NCBI RefSeq assembly: GCF_014855515.1
Contig: NZ_JACYFK010000001.1
Span: 992,001 to 1,056,000, forward strand
Direction of reading: 5' to 3'
DNA: 64,000 nucleotides
DNA from: Euzebyella marina
Lineage (GTDB): Bacteria > Bacteroidota > Bacteroidia > Flavobacteriales > Flavobacteriaceae
Below, in pieces: positions 46,081 through 56,400 of the stretch (position 1 is the stretch's first letter; each line of letters begins with the position of its first letter). The notes under the pieces are model-generated. The model had not been told where the DNA came from, did not search any database, and worked only from the letters and a program-made list of their open reading frames with translations. The position numbers were made by a program, and so were the translations under genes.

Positions 46081-46186
46081 GATCGGTGGTTTGTTGGTTG
46101 ATTCTTCTAAAGTATAGAAAATTTACTAGTTCGTTTGGATCTGCTTTTACCAGCTCCAATAAATTTTCAAACGTTCATCAAAGTAT

Positions 46187-49100
46187 TCATTTCATCTGTA
46201 AGATTTTTACATCGCCCAAAAGTCCGGAAGGCAATAATTCTTCACCACCTCTATAAAATGGCATAGTCGTAAACGTAATTCTTTGGGCAGGCTCTTTTAC
46301 AGCATCACCGATCAAGCGGTTGACCCATGTATTTGTGACTTTAACTTCTAAAGTATTATCTCCTGATTTTAAGGCATCACTTATATCAATAGTAAAAGGA
46401 GTTTTCCAAAGAGTACCAATAGCATTGCCATTAACGCTGACCTCTGCTATATTCTTAACTTCTCCTAAATCTAAGGTGTATTTAGCACCGTCCTCGATAT
46501 TTGATATCGAGAAGGTATTGCTGTAAGTCGCCGTACCTGAGAAGTGCTTGATGCCCTCTTCCTCCTGATCCGTCCACGAAACGAGGTCTTCAAAAACTTT
46601 AGAGGAAGGAGCCCCTCTATTCCCCTGAAAGGCTACTTGCCAGGGCCCATTGATTTCAGCAATGGTTTCAGAATCCGTTTCGGGAACTGAAAAAGAGTTT
46701 TGATCGGTCTCATCTATAAACAAGATGAAAAAAGCATCCCAAGGGGTATAATCCAAATCGATCCAAGTCTGATTCTCCGATGTCGAATAGCCAATATCCA
46801 AAACTTCCCCTGTTTGCGGATTCCATTTTTGAGGTTTTTTACCAGTTACCCTAAAGCCCAACTTTGATTTAATAGCTTGGGCACTGCGGTTATTAAGCCA
46901 GTAAATATGACTGTCTCCGGTAGCACGATGACGAAAACGAATATCATGATCCGTTTCTGAAAAATCAACATCGGGAACTTGATCAAGAGCCACGTTGGCA
47001 CCTACGTTGGGTTTTGACCATATTTTTTCGGCCATTTTCTGAAAAGCCCTATCATCGTCTGATAAACTAGGGCTTTCAAGTGGTTTTTTACCTTTGATCT
47101 TGATACCTGCATCGGCTAATTCTTTTAATTTCTGCAAAGTGGATAGGGTCATTCTTTGCGTACCCTCATCTAACATTAGCATGGCATAAGTAACCCCACT
47201 TTCCGCTTTAAGGTGACCATCGGAACCCGTTATGGCTTCTTTTAGAATGGTAGCGCTTACAAAATCGAACTCATGGCCCTTGGGCACATCAGGAAGACTT
47301 TGCTGCGTAATTCGTGTTATATTATCATTTTCGCCATATAGGTAGAGAACATCGGCAACATTTTGGCCCTGTTGTAAAAGATAGGAGCTTCTACCAAGAT
47401 AATCGATCCAAGCCTTGGCACCCGCACCCGACCATGTTTCTTGTCTGGTAAAGTATTGACCAAAAGGGCCCAATGAGAAACCGGGCATTTTATCGTCTAA
47501 AGGCTGGTGAACAGAGGTATGGATTACAAATCGGTTGAGACCGGAAGCCATTTCAAGATCGGCAGTACGCTTCAGTTTTTCTGGATGCCAAGAAAATGCA
47601 TTTTGAATAGAGGTCATCGACTCGGCGGCTACAAAAGGCTTTCCGAAAATATTGGCTACTGACGCCGACTCGCGAATATCGCCTTCGCTGCGTACTTCCT
47701 CATCGGAACCACCGGCAAGGCTTCCGGGCGTCCACATGGCAGACATGGGTATATCAGCATTGCGTTTAACATCCATTCCGTCCGCTAAAAAAATACGTCC
47801 GTTCTCATGGCTTTCGGTATATCGGCCCATGTTTCTTTTGTGCAGTTCTTCTCCGATAACATCATAATGATTGTCGGAAATCATTTCGCCGATAGTCTTT
47901 CTAAAGTCCCAAAGAAATTTCTCGCTATCCTCGGCACTTTGCACCACCCTACCCAAAAGTACCGGCATCCATGGCAGTATGTCGTAACCTCTTCTTTTTT
48001 TGAATTCATCGGGAAAATTATGCGTCCAGTTCATATGCCCGGCTTCATAGCTATCGAGTATAACATGGCTAAGACCTTTTTCGCCCATTTGACCACCCGT
48101 TGCTTCTTTATACAGATCCAAATAATGATTGATGTACCTACGAACCGCATCCTCATCAAGTTTGTCTACTTCAAGGCCTGTTGCTTCCGGTGAGGCAGGG
48201 TGATTTTGTCTCCCGGTAAGGGAATATCCAAACCGAACGATTTTCCACTTTCCTTCAGGCACCTCCCAACTCAACGAACCATCTTCACCAAGTTGTGAAG
48301 TCAAATCGATAACCTCTTCTTTCTTTATGGCATTGCCGGTAGTGTGAGTCGGCACGTCTGTTTCTACCCATGCGCTAAAACCGGCCTTATTTTCGAACTG
48401 ATCTATACGGTCAGCTTGGTAAAGAACAAATTCGGCTACCGGAACACCATCGGGTTTGGTAGGCATCGGAGCACCGAACAAGGCACTTAACCCTGGAGGT
48501 GACGGAGGTAGAGTCTCATAAGCAAAGCGCCAGTATTTGGCAGTTTCTTCCTTAAAGCTACCTGAAGTCTGCGGAACGAGCGAGCCTGGAATATCGGTTA
48601 CCTTTCGAAAGTCTTTACCGTCATCGCTGACATATAAACTTCGGTTTTGAGGGCTTCCCCTAAACTGCTCCAAGGCATTGTGGTTGGCCCCAACAACCGA
48701 ATAACTACGAAAGGTTACGGGCCGATCGAACGAATATTGAATCCATATCTCTTCGCCTACTTCACCTGGCGGCAATTCAGTAGCTGTATGCAAGTCGCCA
48801 TCGGTGAGGGTTTTTAAAGAGAATTTTCCGCCACTTGATGTAACCTTGGGCATGAGTTCTGCCATTGTTTGCTCATCATCAGGTATGCGAAAGGCAAAAG
48901 CAGCTGCATCGCCATAAAATTCGGGCAGTTCTTGATGCTCTTCACTCATTTCAATGCCCCCTTCAGAGGGTACATTTTGAAACCCGCCTGTCTCGGTCGG
49001 GGGCTTAGGTAAGGTACCCTTAAAATTTTGACCGCCTTGTACCGTTATTTCTGACCAGACGTATTTTTTCATGCCATCTTTAGCTTCTACCCAAGGCCCT

Positions 49101-49495
49101 CCGGTTTCACTCCAGCCCGGGGATCCTGCGATGGCCATTTCCAATCCTTTTTCTATTGCTAAATCAGTGGTGTATTTAAAGGCGTCTTGCCATTCAGGTG
49201 TCATGAACACCAGCTTTTTATCGGTCACCAATGGTGTAAATAGGTTGGCATCAAAATTTTGGAAGCCTCCGATACCCGTTTCGGTCATCCAGTTCAAGTC
49301 GTTCTTGATGCCTTCTTTGGTAATGTTGCCATTCATCCAATGCCACCAGACTCGGGGCTTTGCTTCATTGGGGGGATTTTGAAAGTTTTTGGCCAATTCT
49401 TCTTTATTAAAAGATGGCTTTGGTGGTTCTTGCGCACAACCGATGAGCAGCATACAAATTAACAAGCCAATAAACAACGATGCCTTGGTATTCAT
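46187..49495 (-). CDS. GH106-like alpha-L-rhamnosidase, lipoprotein
   Basis: An 1102-residue glycoside hydrolase with lipobox LLIGC. The GH106 signature is clear: PRVWWHWMNGNITKEGIKNDL then WMTETGIGGFQNFDAN, and MAIAGSPGWSETGGPWV (about 128-145). A carbohydrate-binding-like region (about 220-380), the central catalytic barrel (VILDSYEAGHMNWTHNFPDE) and a C-terminal beta-sandwich (GTATYSNTFSI, LDLGEVKNIAEVSVNG) follow. GH106 enzymes cleave alpha-L-rhamnosyl bonds in pectic and other polymers. It is followed by DUF5009 and DUF1080, suggesting a small glycan-use operon without its own SusCD. Confidence 0.93.
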   Translation of the reverse strand: MNTKASLFIGLLICMLLIGCAQEPPKPSFNKEELAKNFQNPPNEAKPRVWWHWMNGNITKEGIKNDLNWMTETGIGGFQNFDANLFTPLVTDKKLVFMTPEWQDAFKYTTDLAIEKGLEMAIAGSPGWSETGGPWVEAKDGMKKYVWSEITVQGGQNFKGTLPKPPTETGGFQNVPSEGGIEMSEEHQELPEFYGDAAAFAFRIPDDEQTMAELMPKVTSSGGKFSLKTLTDGDLHTATELPPGEVGEEIWIQYSFDRPVTFRSYSVVGANHNALEQFRGSPQNRSLYVSDDGKDFRKVTDIPGSLVPQTSGSFKEETAKYWRFAYETLPPSPPGLSALFGAPMPTKPDGVPVAEFVLYQADRIDQFENKAGFSAWVETDVPTHTTGNAIKKEEVIDLTSQLGEDGSLSWEVPEGKWKIVRFGYSLTGRQNHPASPEATGLEVDKLDEDAVRRYINHYLDLYKEATGGQMGEKGLSHVILDSYEAGHMNWTHNFPDEFKKRRGYDILPWMPVLLGRVVQSAEDSEKFLWDFRKTIGEMISDNHYDVIGEELHKRNMGRYTESHENGRIFLADGMDVKRNADIPMSAMWTPGSLAGGSDEEVRSEGDIRESASVANIFGKPFVAAESMTSIQNAFSWHPEKLKRTADLEMASGLNRFVIHTSVHQPLDDKMPGFSLGPFGQYFTRQETWSGAGAKAWIDYLGRSSYLLQQGQNVADVLYLYGENDNITRITQQSLPDVPKGHEFDFVSATILKEAITGSDGHLKAESGVTYAMLMLDEGTQRMTLSTLQKLKELADAGIKIKGKKPLESPSLSDDDRAFQKMAEKIWSKPNVGANVALDQVPDVDFSETDHDIRFRHRATGDSHIYWLNNRSAQAIKSKLGFRVTGKKPQKWNPQTGEVLDIGYSTSENQTWIDLDYTPWDAFFILFIDETDQNSFSVPETDSETIAEINGPWQVAFQGNRGAPSSKVFEDLVSWTDQEEEGIKHFSGTATYSNTFSISNIEDGAKYTLDLGEVKNIAEVSVNGNAIGTLWKTPFTIDISDALKSGDNTLEVKVTNTWVNRLIGDAVKEPAQRITFTTMPFYRGGEELLPSGLLGDVKILQMK

Positions 49496-49745
49496 AGTCT
49501 TTAGTGTTAGTTAGAGATTTCAGGTATTATGCTGTGGGGAAGTAACAGCCTATAACAAGAATAATTCTTTTGCCAATCTTATCCATACTGTACTGTCCTG
49601 TAGCAGATAAGCGCTATGTGAAAAACAATCGCTAGAATCTTGACAATAGATAATGATGGCTAATAAAAAGGAGTGTGTAGCGGAAGAAAAATCAATTAGA
49701 AAAGGAAGACTTAAAAATTTAAATAACCATACCGAACGGTATTTG

Positions 49746-49865
49746 TTAATACGGCCACCAGAAGAAATAGCCAACCGCCAGAACAACGAAGATGATTATA
49801 CCAAAGCACCCTACGAAAAAGCAGCTTTTAAAAACGTCTTGGGTTCGAACGACCTCTTCTTTCAT
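49746..49865 (-). CDS. 39-residue single-pass membrane protein
   Basis: An ATG at 49865 opens a 39-codon frame ending TAA at 49746. The product has a polar start (MKEEVVRTQDVFKS), then one hydrophobic helix with two Cys (CFFVGCFGIIIFVVLAVG) and an aromatic end (YFFWWPY). That hydrophobic-then-Trp pattern is unlikely by chance and is like small flavobacterial membrane proteins. Its function is unknown. It is read towards GH106 and lies 59 bases from the stop of HerA, at the edge of the SIR2-HerA insertion. The plus-strand frame opposite (49653-49892) is a poorer candidate. Confidence 0.65.
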   Translation of the reverse strand: MKEEVVRTQDVFKSCFFVGCFGIIIFVVLAVGYFFWWPY

Positions 49866-49923
49866 AGGGGGAAGATAAAGCAACCAAATTAATTATTGAA
49901 TAGAAGGATCAAAGTTGTCCGTA

Positions 49924-51675
49924 TCAAATTCTACTTTGCCTTCTTAAGCCAATTACTGCACTTAGAATATCTTGCTCAGCCTTGTCATTACTCCATTCTT
50001 TCCAAAAATCAATTGTTGCACTTTGTGGTTTAATTGTTGGCTCATCTATTAATATTCTCGTAGGTAATAGAGATGAATCTCCAACAACTAAAGCTTCTCC
50101 AATATCCAAAATCGGTAATACATCTGTTAGCCCAGAAAGATTATCTGGTAATAGTCTTTTTACAACTGATTGGTCTTCTGCATTTGACAACCTTAGTGAA
50201 ATGAAATTATTACATTGACTAAGAACTGTTCTGTTAACTTCTGCTGGTCTTTGACTTATAACAGTTAGACTAACACCATATTTTCTACCTTCTTTTGCAA
50301 TTCTTTCAAAATTCTTTAAACCAAGTTCGGAAGCAGAATCTTGACTTGTTCTTTCGGGAATGTATAAATGAGCTTCATCACACAATAGACAAATAGGATG
50401 TCTTTTGTCATTTGCTGTCCATTGTTGAACAGTAAATACAATTCTTGCCACCAGTCCAATAACAAGTGGTAAAACGTCTGAAGGAACTTCTGAAAAATCA
50501 ATAACCTTTACACCTGATTTTTGGTCATTTTGTTTAGAACCTTGCATTAACAAGTTACATAAGCTATTCATCCAGTCAATATCTAATTCGTCATTTGATA
50601 TTTGAAACAAGAAACCTAATCTTTTATCTTGACTTTTAGCTTCTAACCTTTGTACAAATCTTGTTAATTTTCCATTGAAAGGTCCTGCCTTGTCTTGACC
50701 TGCTCTTGCTCCGGGAACACGTTCTTCGTCAAGATTTTTTAATTTGCTTATTACATTATCAATTTTATATGGTATTGGGCTGTCAATAGTTATAGAATCT
50801 TTAAATGTTGTGTCTCCAATTGAATCTAAAAAAGCTAATTTTTCTTCAAAGACAATTTTAGAAAAAAGCATTGCTTGATTCGGTGCATTACTGTCACTTC
50901 TATCAAGTAACATTGCTAACATTTCTTCATAAGTCAAAAGCCAATAAGGAAGCATTAAAACACTATTTTGCAGATTTCCAGTTTTTCCTAAGTCAGAGGG
51001 ATTAGCAACCCGTAAATGTTGTATTCCATCGGTTTTAAAATCTTCTCCACTATATTCTCCGTGAATGTCAAAAAGTATTGAATTTGCCATTGGAAGTTTT
51101 GCAATTTGTTCAACCAATTTTGCTACGCACCAAGATTTCCCAGAACCAGTACTACCTACAACTACAGCGTGTCTTTGAAAAAGTTTGTCTCCATCTAAAT
51201 ACGCATCTGCATTTTCATCAATTGAGTATTTACCAAGAGAGAGAGGAATATCATAATTTTCCTTTGCTGATATCGTACGCATAAACTTTGTGATATTTTC
51301 TCCGTCAATAGGAAAACAGTTTGCTTCAATTTCAGGAACTGTATCTAAAGTTCTTTTGAATACATTTTCTTTTTGTCCGTGTTTGTCTATTAAAGTACCA
51401 ATTAGGTTAACTTTTAAGATGTTTTCTGTTAGCAAAAAATTGGTTAGACCTAAATCATCGGAGACTGGATTCTCGTCATTGGATACTTTTCTCGTAATTC
51501 GGTTGATGATACCAATTAAATGTTGTCCAGCTTTTGAGCTTTTTATAGCAATTAAATGATTTACCTGCAGTTTCCTTAGCTTTTCGAGTTCTTCAACTTT
51601 TACTATTAGAGTAGAAGTGTCAACACTAAAAACGGTACCGATTTTTGTAGATTCTTCAAATTGGAATATAGCCAT
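49924..51675 (-). CDS. HerA-type ATPase of a SIR2-HerA antiphage system
   Basis: A 583-residue ATP-driven DNA translocase of the HerA/FtsK superfamily. The N-terminal HAS-barrel (residues 1-65) is followed by Walker A GSTGSGKS (174-181), Walker B ICLLCDEAH (428-436) and the C-terminal arginine-bearing segment PAEVNRTVLSQCNNFISLRL. In the known SIR2-HerA (Nezha) systems, a HerA hexamer complexes a SIR2 NADase and stops phage growth by NAD+ loss and DNA action. SIR2 lies directly upstream, 8 bases away. The gene is visibly richer in A/T than its GH106 and CRTAC-type neighbours. Confidence 0.93.
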   Translation of the reverse strand: MAIFQFEESTKIGTVFSVDTSTLIVKVEELEKLRKLQVNHLIAIKSSKAGQHLIGIINRITRKVSNDENPVSDDLGLTNFLLTENILKVNLIGTLIDKHGQKENVFKRTLDTVPEIEANCFPIDGENITKFMRTISAKENYDIPLSLGKYSIDENADAYLDGDKLFQRHAVVVGSTGSGKSWCVAKLVEQIAKLPMANSILFDIHGEYSGEDFKTDGIQHLRVANPSDLGKTGNLQNSVLMLPYWLLTYEEMLAMLLDRSDSNAPNQAMLFSKIVFEEKLAFLDSIGDTTFKDSITIDSPIPYKIDNVISKLKNLDEERVPGARAGQDKAGPFNGKLTRFVQRLEAKSQDKRLGFLFQISNDELDIDWMNSLCNLLMQGSKQNDQKSGVKVIDFSEVPSDVLPLVIGLVARIVFTVQQWTANDKRHPICLLCDEAHLYIPERTSQDSASELGLKNFERIAKEGRKYGVSLTVISQRPAEVNRTVLSQCNNFISLRLSNAEDQSVVKRLLPDNLSGLTDVLPILDIGEALVVGDSSLLPTRILIDEPTIKPQSATIDFWKEWSNDKAEQDILSAVIGLRRQSRI

Positions 51676-51683
51676 AGTTCTGT

Positions 51684-52715
51684 TTATGAAATGATTAGTT
51701 TTAAATATTCTCCTAATTCCCAGTAACTAGTATCTTCAATTACAAATTCTCCAAATTTGGAAGAGTAGATTTTGGTATTTTTAGAATTAGCCTCTTCGAT
51801 AAGCAAGTACTTTTGGCATTTATTATCGATGATTGATTGTTTAGTTTTTTCAGTAAGTTCTTTAGTTATTACAATAATTGGCTTACTGTTTTTTATTTGT
51901 TCAATTAGTTTTGGTTGAACGTGAGTGTCATTAAACCCATAGCCAATACATAAAAAACCATTCGCATTTTCAATTTCAGAGTCTGCTTGTGTAAAAATTG
52001 TTCTATATGGTTCATTATGTGTCTCTGAATATTTGCTTAAGCCAGGTGTTACAATTAAAGGGCGATAGTCTTTTGGAATGCTTTGTCTTAATGGAAGTTG
52101 TATATTTTCATCTTCATTAGATTTAAACCAGTCTAACGAACCGTGAACTTTCCAAATGTTTACTTGTCCTTTATAGCCATTTAAAGAAGCTAAATTGTTG
52201 GATTGAATATTGTTTGAGAAGTGTCCAATATGACTTTGAGCATAACCACTACAGATAATAGCTTTAGAAAGACTAGTAGCATATTCAGCTAGCCTGTCAT
52301 AGTTCGTTGTTATAATTGAAACTTTTTTACCTGCTGTGTCTAAGAGATATTTTAATAATTCGGCTAAGGGAAATTCAATTACTTTGTTGATGAATTTCTC
52401 GTATGCTTTTAAATCTGATTCATTGACAAGTTCCCAAGTTTTATCGACGATTTCAGCAAGTACGTTGGCTCTTAATTGAAGTTTTGTAAGTGTTGTTTCT
52501 AAATCACCAGTTTTGTCAAATTCGTCTTTAAATTTTTCAAATTGAGCTTGGTCATCAGAATTCACAAAACTTATTGAACTTTTTAAGTACTCTCCCAAAG
52601 TCCACATTGAAGGAAGTCTAAAGGGAACAGAAGCTCCGCTACCAAGTACAATTAGAGGAATATTATTTGTCCAAGTTTGTAATTGCTTTATTACAGCTTC
52701 TTCTTTTTTATCCAT
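51684..52715 (-). CDS. SIR2-family NADase effector of a SIR2-HerA antiphage system
   Basis: A 343-residue SIR2-fold protein. The NAD-binding loop is GSGAS (25-29, where sirtuins have GAG[A/I]S), then SIITTNYDRL with Asn138-Asp140, HGS with catalytic-type His191, and GYGFND (258-263). There is no zinc-ribbon as in deacetylase sirtuins. In defence systems such SIR2 proteins hydrolyse NAD+ on infection. It is the first gene of the pair and is preceded by about 700 bases without a gene. AAAACGTTTT at 52747-52756 is a perfect short palindrome near its start. Confidence 0.93.
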   Translation of the reverse strand: MDKKEEAVIKQLQTWTNNIPLIVLGSGASVPFRLPSMWTLGEYLKSSISFVNSDDQAQFEKFKDEFDKTGDLETTLTKLQLRANVLAEIVDKTWELVNESDLKAYEKFINKVIEFPLAELLKYLLDTAGKKVSIITTNYDRLAEYATSLSKAIICSGYAQSHIGHFSNNIQSNNLASLNGYKGQVNIWKVHGSLDWFKSNEDENIQLPLRQSIPKDYRPLIVTPGLSKYSETHNEPYRTIFTQADSEIENANGFLCIGYGFNDTHVQPKLIEQIKNSKPIIVITKELTEKTKQSIIDNKCQKYLLIEEANSKNTKIYSSKFGEFVIEDTSYWELGEYLKLIIS

Positions 52716-53412
52716 AATTCACGATTGCTACTGTGAGAACTTCTCTAAAACGTTTTCGTTAGCTTTATAAATATCGTAATTGCGGCATTAGCTTTTTTAC
52801 GAAAATCTTCAATGAAGAGCTTTAAGGACTTCTTTTCGACCAAAAGCAAATATTAACGATGTAGGAATAAGATTTCTTTAAATTGTAGAAAAACTTATAA
52901 GAGAAAAGGATTAAAGGACGTAATACCAAAGAATTTCCCAGGAAGGAAGCCTTCCCGGAAAATCTTTGGGTGACTAAAAAGAAAGACTTAACAAAGTTTT
53001 CAGGCTCTAGAGGCCGTAATCATTGGCAATAAAATAGTCAAAAATGGGCGGTAGAGGGGCCTTGAGTTGACTGCCTTTTTGCTAAAGATTACCTGTGAGG
53101 TCATCTTTTATATGTTGGCGTACAACCCTGAAAATAAAGTAGAAGCTTTCAAAAGAGGTGAAAGTACACTTACATTTGGGGTCATAAGCATTGAGGCAAA
53201 TTTACTAATAGTAAAAGCTAAAAGGTTAAGCGAAAGTTATCTAAGCATTACTAAATTAACAGTTTCGATGCGCCTAGGTCAAAATATATCAACCCCATGT
53301 TAATATATCATAACATGACATTTTTAGGAGGGAAGTTTCTCCCCAAATAAATTAAAAAACTACAGTTTACTATTTGTAAAATTCCATTCCTTAAATAGTC
53401 AAAATTTCTATT
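52716..53412. other. About 700 bases without a supported gene
   Basis: It lies between the SIR2 gene and the large FG-GAP protein gene. It holds the short palindrome at 52747-52756 and a large imperfect hairpin at 52925-52971. A 78-codon plus frame (53067-53303) is present but has no supporting feature. The sequence may be the scar or edge of the defence insertion, or decayed coding sequence. Confidence 0.4.
52925..52971. repeat. Large imperfect inverted repeat (about 20-base arms)
   Basis: GGAAGG (52941-52946) and CCTTCC (52950-52955) pair with a three-base loop. The outer arms ACC-AAAGA and TCTTTGGGT continue the stem with a bulge and mismatches. It could be a bidirectional terminator, a REP-like element or the end of a mobile element. 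Confidence 0.55.
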
Positions 53413-56400
53413 TTAGTTAAGGTCTACCGCCTGAATGGGCGCGTCGTTTTTGGCAAATAGAAAGCGTTTCTCTCCGCTAGAAGAACGGAGGATAGATGCC
53501 TGCTTGACATCTCCTTTTACGAAAAGTCCGCTTTCCGCTGGCATCATAGCGGTGAATTTGCCCCTACCATTACCTAAAAGAACCGTACCATAGCTGGCAT
53601 CATTTCGTGTTGTTTCTACCTCTGCCTGATAAAGATTTCCAACAAGCAATGCATCGGCATTTCCGTCTTTATTAAAATCGTCAACCAGAATACTGTTAAC
53701 CGAAGACAATTGTGCTAAAGGGTCTAACTCGTGAATTCTGAATTTGAAATCTCCCAAGTTTTCGACATATACACTGGCGAATGTTTCTGCCTGCCTATGC
53801 AACGCATTTTCAAGAGCTTCTTTACCGTACACCATTGAAAGGTCGGCCGCCCCAAACTCATTATAACTAGGGAATTTTTTCTTGATGAAAGGCATCTGAT
53901 CAGAGCTGCACTGCCGCCCGCGTAAGGGGTAAAGCTTTCCCCTTTCGTAATAACTGAGTACAATATCAAGACTTCCGTTTTCATCAAAATCTTTAGCATA
54001 AACCTCGAAGGGTTCTTCTGAAGAAGCTTGATACTTGTAATTTTTCCCGAGGTTACCAGCTATAAAATCAAGGTCGCCATCGCCATCGAAATCATGCATC
54101 TTCAATCCGTACCACCAACCGGTTTGCCTGTCTAATGAGGCCTTGTTGGTGCTATTTATTAGTTGGCCGTCAACATTTTCTAAAATGGTGAGCGGCATCC
54201 ATTCACCCACAACCACTAAATCAAGGTCTCCGTCTTGGTCGATATCGCCCCATTGGGCGTTAGACACCATTCCCAATCCCTTTAAAATTGGGGCGTTGGT
54301 TGCGGTAGCATTTTTAAATATGACATTTTCTTTTGTGCTTTGGTTAATCAGAAGATAACTGTCAGGGGCAAATGGATACCGACCAGGTACTGTTTTCCCA
54401 CCCACAAAAAGGTCTAAGTCTCCATCGCCGTCTATGTCAGCGGGTACCACGCAAGATGCGGAGACTTGGATATTTGGTAATGCCTTGACAGCCTTCTCGA
54501 ACTGACCTTTACCATTGTTGATGTACATTCGATGCTTATAATATGTATCGCCTTCAGGCGACTCATTACCTCCCGAGGCCACATACAAATCTAAATCTCC
54601 GTCTTGATCGGCATCAAAAAAAGTGGCCGCTACATCTTCATGAAAAGCGTCGGCCGCCCAAACTTTCTTAGATACTTGGATAAACGAACCATCTTCTTTT
54701 TGCAGATATAGCGCTGCGGCCTGATTATTAGCCCCTCCCACAAAGAAATCATCGAATTGATCACCGTTTACATCGGCAACGGCCAATGCAGGGCCGTTTT
54801 GCGAGTATTTATGCGGAAGCAAAATTTCCTTCTTGAAGTCGTCATAAGAGTTTTCTTGGTGTTCAAAACCCACACCGCGTAAATTTGAGGTGGCAAAAAG
54901 CGGTTCGATTTCCTCTGATTCGTCTCTTGTTTCAGAAGAATCTTCATAGTTTACAATTATCTTCTGATCGGCCTCTATCCCGTTTAAAATTTGAGAGCGC
55001 CCATCGGGCCATGTTATTTTGAGTTGGTCAATTAGTTGATGGTCACCCAAACCAAAATGAAGTTCATGGGGTACAGCAGATTGAAAGCCTCTCGAAGTAT
55101 AGAGCTCTTTTACCTGGCGTAGGCCTTTTGTGGTGATCCACACTTTAGCACCTATGCCATTGGCATTGTCTTTCGGACCGCGTAGCTTAACCTTTAAAAA
55201 ATGATTGGTAGAATTTTCATTGCTATTGTTTCGGTAGATCAATGCGGGATCGTTGATGTTGTTACCCACCAAATCGAGGTCGCCGTCATTGTCAAGGTCT
55301 ACATAAATAGCCCCGTTGGTAGCCGTTGGGGCTAATGAATCGTTCTTAATTTCTGAAAAACTGAGACTCCCGTTGTTCGTGTAAAAGAGGTTAACCTCTT
55401 TTTTTTCTGGCATTACGGCTAGAAGGTCTTTGTAATATTTTTCAATAAGGGAATCTCGGTTGGCCAATCGATTCATATCTGCATATAATTGCTGTACTCT
55501 CTTTCTTTTGTAGATAACAAAGTCGTTATTTCGAAAGGATCTTAAAACCCCGTTTGATACGAATAGATCTTGAAGGCCATCGTTGTTCATATCAAAAAAA
55601 AGCGGAGCCCAGCTCCAATTGGTCTTTGCCAAACCAGTGATTTGAGCAACGTCAGAAAATGCTGGAACGGTACCATCATCAAGCATATTACCGTTATTCA
55701 ATTGCAGGGTATTGAACATATATTGATGATGTAGACCTCTATCGACCAAATCAAAAAAGCGCTGGGGGTTCATACCGCTCATATTGGTTTTTAGGTCATA
55801 ATTGTTGTTGGATACCATATCGACAGATATGAAGTCGAATCGACCATCATTATTAATATCACCAATATCATTGCCCATCGAAAAATTGCTGATATGATTG
55901 GTGGCCTGTCGTATGACCTCTTTGAACGTGCCGTTCTTTTGATTGATATAAAGATGGTCTTTTTCAGAATAGTCCATACCCACAACCATATCCGGCCAAT
56001 GGTCATTATTAAGGTCTCCGACAGCAATACCCAGACCATAACCTATACTGTTATTGATTATACCGGAGGCGGCTGAAACATCGGTAAAATGCCCTGCATT
56101 GTTTTTAAAAAGTTTGTTGTTACTGTGTTTCGATTTTTGAAGAAGCAAGCGGTCGATGTTTGGCTCTGTTTCTGCTGGGTCAATACCATGATTAAGTAAA
56201 AACATATCTAAATCGCCATCTCTATCATAATCAAAGAATGCTGCTTGGGTTGAATGATCGGAAATATCTAATCCATAATCGCTCGCTCTTTCCTCGAACG
56301 TAGGCACTCCATCGCTATTGATGCCCAAGTTGATAAAGAGTTCGTTTTTTAAGAACTCAGTATCGTCATAATTGCCCGATTTGCACACATAAATATCTAA

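Noticed and set aside
49653-49892. 79-codon plus-strand frame near the end of the HerA gene
   Set aside because: It is lysine- and asparagine-rich without a fold or motif, and lies opposite a much more convincing 39-residue membrane protein on the minus strand.
52747-52756. AAAACGTTTT palindrome as a regulator site of the SIR2 gene
   Set aside because: Ten-base palindromes of A and T around CG are frequent by chance in AT-rich DNA, so it is noted only, not called.
53067-53303. 78-codon plus-strand frame in the gap upstream of the FG-GAP gene
   Set aside because: No recognisable feature, and it is a single frame in AT-rich DNA without a promoter that I can see; it may be chance.
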